Assembly: GCA_946886325.1 (NCBI GenBank)
Contig: CAMPIK010000229.1
Location: forward strand, 1 to 5,170
Reading direction: 5' to 3'
Source of the DNA: an uncultured Shinella sp.
GTDB lineage: Bacteria; Pseudomonadota; Alphaproteobacteria; Rhizobiales; Rhizobiaceae
Length of the DNA stretch: 5,170 nt
Of this stretch, positions 1 through 4,153 are shown piece after piece (position 1 is the first letter of the stretch; each line of letters starts with the position of its first letter). The translations under genes and the position numbers were made by a program. The notes beneath the pieces were generated by a model. The model searched no databases, was not told the origin of the DNA, and saw only the letters and a program-made list of their open reading frames with translations.

Positions 1-332
1 TCGACCTTCTCCTTGCGGTCGTCCTTGATGGTGATGCCGGTCATGCCGAGATCGTACTGGCCATCGGAGACCGCCTGGATCATCGCATCCCAGCTGACGT
101 TCTGGTACTCGACCTTGAAGTTCAGCCGCTTCGCGATCTCGTTCATCGCGTCATATTCCCAGCCGATCTGCTCGCCCGACTTCGGATCGATGAACTGCAG
201 CGGCGGATAGGCATTTTCCGTGACGACGACGACAGACTTGCCGCCAAGGTCCGGCAGGGCTTGCGCGAAGGCGGCGGCGGGAAGAAGCACGGCGGCGGTC
301 AGGCCTGCGAGAAGGGCGCGGCGGGAAAACAT
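1..332 (-). CDS. Amino-acid-type ABC transporter periplasmic substrate-binding protein (N-terminal part, cut by window edge)
   Basis: The gene reads leftward and runs off the left edge, leaving 110 complete codons of a protein that is usually about 250-280 residues. Residues 1-23 look like an export signal: two arginines (SRRALLAG), a hydrophobic core and an AFA cleavage site before QA. The SRRxLL start is loosely Tat-like, but a Sec signal is equally possible. The mature part begins with a beta strand (KSVVVVTEN), then AYPPLQFID, GEQIGWEYDAMNEIAKRLN and DGQYDLGMTGIT. This pattern is typical of the family 3 solute-binding proteins that deliver polar amino acids to ABC permeases. The ATG at 332 is preceded by AGGAG (344-340) with a 7-nt spacer. 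The rplS terminator lies upstream, so it is probably transcribed separately. The ligand cannot be told from this fragment. The family call is firm; substrate specificity is unknown. Confidence 0.88.
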   Translation of the reverse strand, partial: MFSRRALLAGLTAAVLLPAAAFAQALPDLGGKSVVVVTENAYPPLQFIDPKSGEQIGWEYDAMNEIAKRLNFKVEYQNVSWDAMIQAVSDGQYDLGMTGITIKDDRKEKV

Positions 333-363
333 GGGGCTGCTCCTGAAAATGTGGCAGACCGAC

Positions 364-392
364 ACTGTCACAAATTCGGATCACGAGGCAAG
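364..392 (-). promoter_or_regulatory. Possible promoter of the substrate-binding protein gene
   Basis: On the minus strand, CTTGCC (392-387) resembles the alphaproteobacterial -35 element CTTGAC. It is followed after 17 nt by GACAGT (369-364), a poor -10 match. It sits between the rplS terminator and the start codon at 332, where a promoter is expected. The -10 lies inside a short inverted repeat, GACA-C-TGTC (361-369), which could be an operator or chance. This is a weak call resting on position and one good hexamer. Confidence 0.22.
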
Positions 393-435
393 CGTCCGGA
401 TAGGTCGCACAGCGTTATCCGGTCCTGCACCAACG

Positions 436-464
436 AAAAAGCCGCCGGATCGCTCCGACGGCTT
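436..464 (-). terminator. Intrinsic terminator of rplS
   Basis: Read on the minus strand, AAGCCGTCGGA pairs with TCCGGCGGCTT across a GCGA tetraloop. This gives an 11-bp stem with one G-U wobble, followed directly by further T residues (TTTTT in all, then CG). It begins 26 nt after the rplS stop codon. This is a textbook Rho-independent terminator. It should separate rplS from the substrate-binding protein gene on the same strand. Confidence 0.92.
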
Positions 465-490
465 GCATGCATTCCGCTTTGCGCGAGAAC

Positions 491-1027
491 TTACTCGGCA
501 GAGGTTTCCGCTGCCTTTGCGGCCTCTTCGGCAGCCTTTGCCTCGGCGGCCTCGGCTGCTGCCTTCTCGGCGGCGAGTGCCTGGGCGGCTGCGACCTTCT
601 CGGCCTCGATACGGGCCTTCTCTTCGGCGATCGCGGCGCGCTCGGCGTCGTTCAGCTTGCGGGCGCGCGTGCCGGTGTTTTCGACGATACGGGCCGACTT
701 GCCGCGGCGGTCGCGCAGGTAATAGAGCTTGGCGCGGCGGACCTTGCCGCGGCGCACGACGTCGACGCTCTCGACGAGCGGCGAGTAGACCGGGAAGACG
801 CGCTCGACGCCTTCGCCGTAGGAAATCTTGCGGACGGTGAAGCTCTCGTTGATGCCGCCGCCGGAGCGGGCGATGCAAACGCCTTCATAGGCCTGCACGC
901 GGGTACGGGTGCCTTCACGGACGCGGACGTTGACGCGGACGGTGTCGCCCGGCGAGAATTCGGGAAGCACGCGCTGCGCTTCGATCTTGGCGGCCTGCTC
1001 GGCCTCGAGCTGCTGGATGATGTTCAT
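491..1027 (-). CDS. rplS: 50S ribosomal protein L19 (bL19) with long Ala/Glu/Lys-rich C-terminal tail
   Basis: This encodes bL19, a large-subunit protein located at the interface between the 30S and 50S subunits. The 178-residue product starts [11 protein letters not shown] and carries the conserved bL19 core at about residues 1-116: [53 protein letters not shown], and the basic end [23 protein letters not shown]. Typical bL19 proteins have about 115-130 residues. The extra 60 or so here are almost only Ala, Glu, Lys and Arg, probably a charged helix. The ATG at 1027 has AAAAGG (1041-1036) upstream with an 8-nt spacer. In many bacteria rplS directly follows trmD. Here a permease gene on the opposite strand lies between them, so rplS must use its own promoter in the 1028-1330 region. 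A strong terminator follows. Identity is certain. Confidence 0.98.
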   Translation of the reverse strand: MNIIQQLEAEQAAKIEAQRVLPEFSPGDTVRVNVRVREGTRTRVQAYEGVCIARSGGGINESFTVRKISYGEGVERVFPVYSPLVESVDVVRRGKVRRAKLYYLRDRRGKSARIVENTGTRARKLNDAERAAIAEEKARIEAEKVAAAQALAAEKAAAEAAEAKAAEEAAKAAETSAE

Positions 1028-1226
1028 CGGTCTAACCTTTTCGTTCTTCTGAAACAGCCAGAGCGCTCGGCAATCGCTTCTCGGTCGAAACCTCGATAGG
1101 GTCGTCCGTTGCCGGACGGGAGCGGGTACGCGTGTTCTTTGCTTGCTGGTCGGCGGGAATAATCCCAGAACCGTGCGGGCGAATACACCAATCGATGCGG
1201 CTTGTCATCCCTCTCCGGCGAAGAAA

Positions 1227-1242
1227 CCGCCGCGACAGGCGG
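1227..1242 (-). terminator. Weak possible terminator for leftward transcripts crossing the permease gene
   Basis: On the minus strand the order is CCGCC, a TGTCGC loop, GGCGG, then TTTCTT. The stem is only 5 bp and the T run is interrupted, so this is weak. Its position, after the antisense side of the permease gene and before rplS, is where read-through from trmD would need to stop. The same stem on the plus strand is followed by ATTTTC, so chance or a bidirectional element are both possible. Confidence 0.2.
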
Positions 1243-1316
1243 ATTTTCGGGGCTTGCCGCCCGGTATGCCGCAGGCTATTGCCCGCCAGAGAAGGGACCG
1301 GCCCGCAGGATTGGCC

Positions 1317-1324
1317 GGAAGGGG
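1317..1324 (+). promoter_or_regulatory. Ribosome binding site fixing the TSUP permease start
   Basis: GGAAGGGG lies 6 nt before the ATG at 1331. It marks this ATG as the start, instead of the in-frame TTG at 1202, which would add 43 residues unlike anything in the family. Confidence 0.7.
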
Positions 1325-1330
1325 TGCCGA

Positions 1331-2077
1331 ATGTCCATCGCCGATGCCGTGTTTCTGTTCGTCGCCGGCTTTCTGTCCGGCGTGGTCAACGCGATTGCCG
1401 GCGGCGGCACCTTTCTCACCTTCGGCGCCATGACGCTGACCGGCCTGCCGCCGATCGTCGCCAACGCCACCTCGTCGATCACCCAGTTCCCCGGCTATGT
1501 CACGTCGGCGCTCGCCTATGCGAAGGAAATCCGGGCCGACCTTCGCGAGGCCCTCATCCTTGGCGGCCTGTCGATGCTCGGCGGTCTCGGCGGCGCCTTG
1601 CTGCTCCTGTCGCTGTCGAACCCCTCGTTTCGCGCGCTGGTGCCCTGGCTGCTTCTCGCCGCCACGATGATCTTCGCCGCCGGACCCTATCTCAAGCCGA
1701 AGACGCTGAGCGCGGAAAAGCCGATCTCGCCGCTCGGTCTTGCCGGACAGTTCGTGACCTCCATCTATGGCGGCTTCTTCGGCGCCGGCATGGGCATCAT
1801 GACGCTTGCCGTTCTGGGGCTGACCAAGGGTGGCGACTATCACCGGCTGAATGCGCTGAAGAACTTCGTCGCCGTGGTCATCGCCGCCGTCGCGATCGTG
1901 GTCTTCGCCAGCGGCGACGTCGTCGCTTGGCCGCAGGCAGCGGTCATGGTTCCCGCCGGAGCACTCGGCGGCTATTCCGGCGTCTGGGCAGCGCGGCGCG
2001 TGCCGCAGCCGGTCATCCGAGCGCTGGTCGTCGCCGTCGGCTTCGCGCTGACGATCTACTATTTCGTCAAGGCCTGA
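1331..2077 (+). CDS. TauE/SafE (TSUP) family inner-membrane permease, substrate unknown
   Basis: The product is a 248-residue, very hydrophobic protein of the TSUP family (formerly DUF81), the usual length for that family. Members move sulfur-containing or organic anions such as sulfite, sulfoacetate or taurine-derived compounds across the inner membrane. The substrate here is not known. The family's two-fold repeat is visible. The first half opens with [20 protein letters not shown] (residues 13-32) and continues with [17 protein letters not shown]. The second half opens with [19 protein letters not shown] (143-161) and continues with [20 protein letters not shown]. About seven or eight membrane segments can be picked out, the last ending at IYYFVKA. 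The start was chosen from the ribosome binding site at 1317-1324. It is the only plus-strand gene, divergent from rplS and overlapping the trmD 3' end by 19 bp. Base composition looks like its neighbours. The family call is firm; the role is open. Confidence 0.9.
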   Translation: MSIADAVFLFVAGFLSGVVNAIAGGGTFLTFGAMTLTGLPPIVANATSSITQFPGYVTSALAYAKEIRADLREALILGGLSMLGGLGGALLLLSLSNPSFRALVPWLLLAATMIFAAGPYLKPKTLSAEKPISPLGLAGQFVTSIYGGFFGAGMGIMTLAVLGLTKGGDYHRLNALKNFVAVVIAAVAIVVFASGDVVAWPQAAVMVPAGALGGYSGVWAARRVPQPVIRALVVAVGFALTIYYFVKA

Positions 2078-2757
2078 GTGTCCAGAAGATCGGGCCGACG
2101 CGCGCGCGTCAGCCGCTCGGCCTCGCCGCGGCGCCAGGCCTCGATCTCGCCGTGATGGCCGGACGTCAGGACAGCCGGAATATCGCGCTCCTCGAAGCTT
2201 TGCGGTCGCGTATATTGCGGATGTTCCAGCAGGCCACCCTCGAAGCTCTCGTGCTCGCCGGACAGCGCATTGCCCATGACGCCGGGCAGGATGCGCACGA
2301 CCGCATCGAGCAGGATCATCGCCGCCGGCTCGCCGCCCGACAGGATATAGTCGCCGATCGACACTTCCTCGAGCTGCCGTGCATCGATGACGCGCTGGTC
2401 CACACCTTCGAACCGGCCGCAGACGATGACAGCGCCGGGACCGGCCGCAAGCTCACGCACCCTTTTCTGTGTCAGAGGCAGGCCACGCGGGCTCATCAGC
2501 AGCCGCGGACGGCGGTCATCGGCAGGCGCGGCATGGTCGATCGCGCGGGCAAGCACGTCGGGCTTCAGCACCATGCCCGCCCCGCCGCCAGCCGGCGTAT
2601 CGTCGACCGTGCGATGCCGGTCGGTCGCAAAATCGCGGATCTGCACCGTATCCAGCGACCAGTCGCCGCGCGACAGCGCCTTGCCGGAGAGTGACTGGCC
2701 GAGATGGCCCGGAAACATCTCCGGATAGAGCGTGACGACGGTGGCGCGAAAAGCCAC
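2059..2757 (-). CDS. trmD: tRNA (guanine-37-N1)-methyltransferase TrmD
   Basis: TrmD methylates G37 next to the anticodon of tRNAs that read CNN codons, using S-adenosylmethionine, and this prevents +1 frameshifting. It belongs to the trefoil-knot SPOUT class. Visible family blocks include TLYPEMFPG near the start, [21 protein letters not shown] (residues 46-66), LLMSPRG, the knot segments [12 protein letters not shown] (112-123) and [15 protein letters not shown] (133-147), then RILPGVMGN and HPQYTRP. Arg155 matches catalytic Arg154 of the E. coli enzyme, while Glu170 sits where E. coli has Asp169. The protein has 232 residues, slightly shorter than E. coli's 255. I chose the GTG at 2757 because GGAGG lies 7 nt upstream. 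An in-frame GTG at 2763 would add two residues and overlap the rimM stop as GTGA, but it directly abuts the Shine-Dalgarno. The 3' end overlaps the convergent permease gene. Confidence 0.96.
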   Translation of the reverse strand: MAFRATVVTLYPEMFPGHLGQSLSGKALSRGDWSLDTVQIRDFATDRHRTVDDTPAGGGAGMVLKPDVLARAIDHAAPADDRRPRLLMSPRGLPLTQKRVRELAAGPGAVIVCGRFEGVDQRVIDARQLEEVSIGDYILSGGEPAAMILLDAVVRILPGVMGNALSGEHESFEGGLLEHPQYTRPQSFEERDIPAVLTSGHHGEIEAWRRGEAERLTRARRPDLLDTQALTK

Positions 2758-2759
2758 GG

Positions 2760-3335
2760 TCACTCCTCCCCGCCGCCCGGCGGGCGACGCCGACGGCTGC
2801 CGGGACCGGCCTCTTCGCCATCGTCGAGACCGGCGGCAACCGGGTCGATCAGCATGCGCCCGCCTTCGAAGTCGATCTCGAGAACCGCGGTTTCGGAGAA
2901 CGGAATCAGCACCGGGCGCTTTCCGGGACCCTTCAGTTCGAGCAGGTCGCCCGCGCCGAAATCGAAGATGCCGGTAACCGTGCCATGGCTGTTTCCGTCG
3001 CGGTCGACGGCCTCAAGACCTTCGAGGTCGGCATAGAAGAATTCGTCCTCGTCGAGTTCGTCGTCCGGCAGGTTGTCGCGTTCGATGAAGAGGTCGAGAC
3101 CGGTCAAGGCTTCGGCCGCATTGCGGTCGTTGACGCCGCGAAAGCGCACGATCGCCACGTTCTTCGCCTCGCGTACTTCCAGCACCTCGAAGACGCGCCC
3201 GTCCTCGCTGTGCAGATGGCCGTAGTCGCCGAGCGCCGTCGGGTCGGCGGTGTAGGTCTTGACGCGCACCTCGCCGCGCAGGCCTTGCGCCGCGCCGATC
3301 GACGCCATCAGGACGGGATGCTCCAGTTTGACCAT
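2760..3335 (-). CDS. rimM: Ribosome maturation factor RimM
   Basis: RimM binds uS19 and helps mature the head of the 30S subunit. The 191-residue product has the two expected domains. The N-terminal barrel contains [19 protein letters not shown] (residues 10-28) and [23 protein letters not shown]. The C-terminal PRC barrel contains [13 protein letters not shown] (98-110), [22 protein letters not shown] and LIDP. The ATG at 3335 is chosen because GGAAAG (3347-3342) sits 6 nt upstream and [11 protein letters not shown] fits related proteins as I remember them. A longer frame reaching 3374 would start inside a hairpin. A tail after residue 170 is rich in Asp/Glu, Arg and Gly ([13 protein letters not shown]) and lies beyond the conserved domain. 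The trmD start follows 2 nt after its stop. An 83-nt gap with a terminator-like hairpin separates it from rpsP. Confidence 0.96.
   Translation of the reverse strand: MVKLEHPVLMASIGAAQGLRGEVRVKTYTADPTALGDYGHLHSEDGRVFEVLEVREAKNVAIVRFRGVNDRNAAEALTGLDLFIERDNLPDDELDEDEFFYADLEGLEAVDRDGNSHGTVTGIFDFGAGDLLELKGPGKRPVLIPFSETAVLEIDFEGGRMLIDPVAAGLDDGEEAGPGSRRRRPPGGGEE
2764..2769 (-). promoter_or_regulatory. Ribosome binding site of trmD inside the rimM 3' end
   Basis: GGAGGA on the minus strand lies within the last codons of rimM. Measured from GGAGG, the spacer is 7 nt to the GTG at 2757, but only about 1 nt to the GTG at 2763. This favours the downstream start. Its location inside rimM suggests the two genes are translationally coupled. 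Confidence 0.65.
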
Positions 3336-3341
3336 TTTTGT

Positions 3342-3347
3342 CTTTCC
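3342..3347 (-). promoter_or_regulatory. Ribosome binding site fixing the rimM start
   Basis: GGAAAG on the minus strand is 6 nt before the ATG at 3335. It lies just downstream of the intergenic hairpin, so the site itself is outside that stem. Confidence 0.55.
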
Positions 3348-3363
3348 AGGCGAAGAAAACGAA

Positions 3364-3390
3364 ACGGGCGGCATGTATCATGCCGCCCGT
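3364..3390 (-). terminator. Strong hairpin between rpsP and rimM, terminator or attenuator
   Basis: Minus-strand ACGGGCGGCATG pairs perfectly with CATGCCGCCCGT, a 12-bp GC-rich stem with a 3-nt ATA gap at the apex. It is followed by TTCGTTTTCTT, so the last base of the stem plus this tail gives a T-rich but interrupted tract. It starts 28 nt after the rpsP stop and ends before the rimM ribosome binding site. The shape fits an intrinsic terminator that may be partly read through, which would lower rimM and trmD relative to rpsP. A 3'-end stabilising stem for rpsP mRNA is the main alternative. Confidence 0.72.
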
Positions 3391-3418
3391 CCGCATACCA
3401 CAGATTCCAGTCGAAGGA

Positions 3419-3781
3419 TTATTCCGCGGCGGCAGCCGCAGCATCCTCTTCCTTCTGCTTCTTCTCGGCGGCGCGCTCGAGCGCCTTCTTGCCGGGCTTT
3501 GCCTTGTCCGGGTTGTTGCGGGCTTCGCGCTTCAGGAGGCCTGCTTCATCCAGGAAGCGGGCGACGCGGTCGGTCGGCTGGGCGCCCTTGCCGAGCCATT
3601 CCTTGATGCGGTCGGCGTCGAGCTGGACGCGCTTCTCGTCATCCTTGCCGAGCATCGGGTTCCAGGAACCGACCTTCTCGATGAAGCGGCCATCGCGCGG
3701 CGAACGGGCGTCGGCGATGACGATCTGGTAGTACGGGCGCTTCTTGGAGCCACCGCGGGCAAGACGAATTTTCAGGGCCAT
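3419..3781 (-). CDS. rpsP: 30S ribosomal protein S16 (bS16)
   Basis: bS16 is a small-subunit assembly protein that contacts 16S rRNA in the body of the 30S subunit. The 120-residue product begins [43 protein letters not shown], unmistakable for the family. It continues with a region including [20 protein letters not shown] (residues 58-77). The conserved part ends near residue 85. A Lys/Glu-rich and then Ala-rich tail follows ([23 protein letters not shown]), making it longer than E. coli's 82 residues. The ATG at 3781 has a strong AAGGAGA (3794-3788) with a 6-nt spacer. Only 36 nt separate it from the chorismate mutase stop, so it is likely cotranscribed with ffh and chorismate mutase, though a promoter inside the upstream gene cannot be excluded. 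Confidence 0.98.
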   Translation of the reverse strand: MALKIRLARGGSKKRPYYQIVIADARSPRDGRFIEKVGSWNPMLGKDDEKRVQLDADRIKEWLGKGAQPTDRVARFLDEAGLLKREARNNPDKAKPGKKALERAAEKKQKEEDAAAAAAE

Positions 3782-3807
3782 ATCAAATCTCCTTCAAGGC
3801 GTTTCTG

Positions 3808-3826
3808 ACCGCTTCGTTCAAGCGGT
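3808..3826 (-). other. Hairpin spanning the chorismate mutase stop, ahead of rpsP
   Basis: Minus-strand ACCGCTT and AAGCGGT form a perfect 7-bp stem around a 5-nt loop (GAACG). The chorismate mutase TGA (3820-3818) lies across the stem-loop junction. The sequence after it (CAGAAACGCC) has no T run, so this is not an intrinsic terminator. It lies 13 nt upstream of the rpsP Shine-Dalgarno. It could be an mRNA processing or stabilising element, or chance. Confidence 0.4.
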
Positions 3827-4141
3827 ATTCTGGTTTGCACCGCCGATATCGGCGGCAATTGCTTCGTGATGCCGGATCACCTCGCGGATGATGAAGTTCA
3901 GGAACTTCTCCGCGAAATCCGGATCCAGATTGGCGTCCTTTGCCAGGCGGCGCAGGCGTTCGATCTGGTATTCCTCGCGCGCCGGGTCCGCCGGCGGCAA
4001 TTCGTGTGTCGCCTTCAGCACACCCACCGCCTTGGTGCAGCGGAAGCGCTCGGCGAGCATGTGGATCAGCGCAGCGTCGATATTGTCGATCGACTGCCGG
4101 TAGTCTCCCAGTTGCGCTCTGACCTTCGGATCGATCGTCAC
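3818..4141 (-). CDS. Monofunctional AroQ-type chorismate mutase
   Basis: Chorismate mutase converts chorismate to prephenate, the entry step to phenylalanine and tyrosine. The 107-residue, all-helical product matches the AroQ fold. Aligned by eye to the E. coli P-protein mutase domain, Arg15, Arg32, Lys43, Asp52, Arg55 and Glu56 fall on its Arg11, Arg28, Lys39, Asp48, Arg51 and Glu52. The blocks seen are YRQSIDNIDAALIHMLAERF, AVGVLKA and PADPAREEYQIERL. The position of Gln88 appears to be His92, and that of Ser84 appears to be Val88. There is no signal peptide, so it should be cytoplasmic. The GTG at 4141 is chosen because GAGGA (4153-4149), overlapping the ffh stop, is 7 nt upstream; a GTG at 4147 is too close. 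The start is 10 nt after ffh, so coupling is likely. The family call is strong; activity is inferred. Confidence 0.9.
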   Translation of the reverse strand: MTIDPKVRAQLGDYRQSIDNIDAALIHMLAERFRCTKAVGVLKATHELPPADPAREEYQIERLRRLAKDANLDPDFAEKFLNFIIREVIRHHEAIAADIGGANQNTA

Positions 4142-4148
4142 AGGCACA

Positions 4149-4153
4149 TCCTC
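4149..4153 (-). promoter_or_regulatory. Ribosome binding site of chorismate mutase overlapping the ffh stop codon
   Basis: The minus-strand run TGAGGA contains both the ffh stop (4154-4152) and a GAGGA Shine-Dalgarno. Ribosomes finishing ffh would stop on the site used to start chorismate mutase at 4141, which points to translational coupling. Confidence 0.65.

Larger units (their letters stand above)
1028..1330. other. Divergent intergenic region between rplS and the TSUP permease
   Basis: This 303-bp gap holds the 5' regions of two divergent genes, so promoters for both are expected. I find no convincing pair of hexamers. On the plus strand AATAAT (1158-1163) matches the -10 consensus at five of six bases but lacks a good -35. 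Two small hairpins are visible. CGTCCG-ttgc-CGGACG (1103-1118) would fall in the rplS leader if transcription starts upstream of it. CCGCC-gcgaca-GGCGG (1227-1242) has ATTTTC on its plus-strand 3' side and TTTCTT on its minus-strand 3' side. I see no small coding gene here. A TTG-started extension of the permease frame is possible but has no ribosome binding site or family resemblance. Confidence 0.5.

Noticed and set aside
220..1099. Several long frames across the rplS region on both strands
   Set aside because: All are Arg/Ala-rich by-products of the rplS coding sequence and its low-complexity tail.
1202..1330. TTG-started 43-residue N-terminal extension of the permease
   Set aside because: It is not hydrophobic or family-like, and the ATG at 1331 has a good ribosome binding site.
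2097..2110. Perfect 14-bp palindrome of alternating GC within the trmD 3' end
   Set aside because: It encodes the conserved-looking LTRAR segment, has no T run, and such GC alternation is expected by chance in this composition; not called a terminator.
1132..2694. Plus-strand open frame of 520 codons
   Set aside because: It is Arg-rich, matches no family I know, and lies across the permease in another frame and antisense to trmD; a GC-rich shadow frame.
3336..3374. Longer rimM frame starting at 3374
   Set aside because: The start codon would lie inside the hairpin without a ribosome binding site, and the added residues do not look like RimM.
2985..3731. Plus-strand open frame of 248 codons
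   Set aside because: It is antisense to rimM and rpsP, which are certain, and covers their intergenic hairpin. No ribosome binding site or family resemblance was seen.
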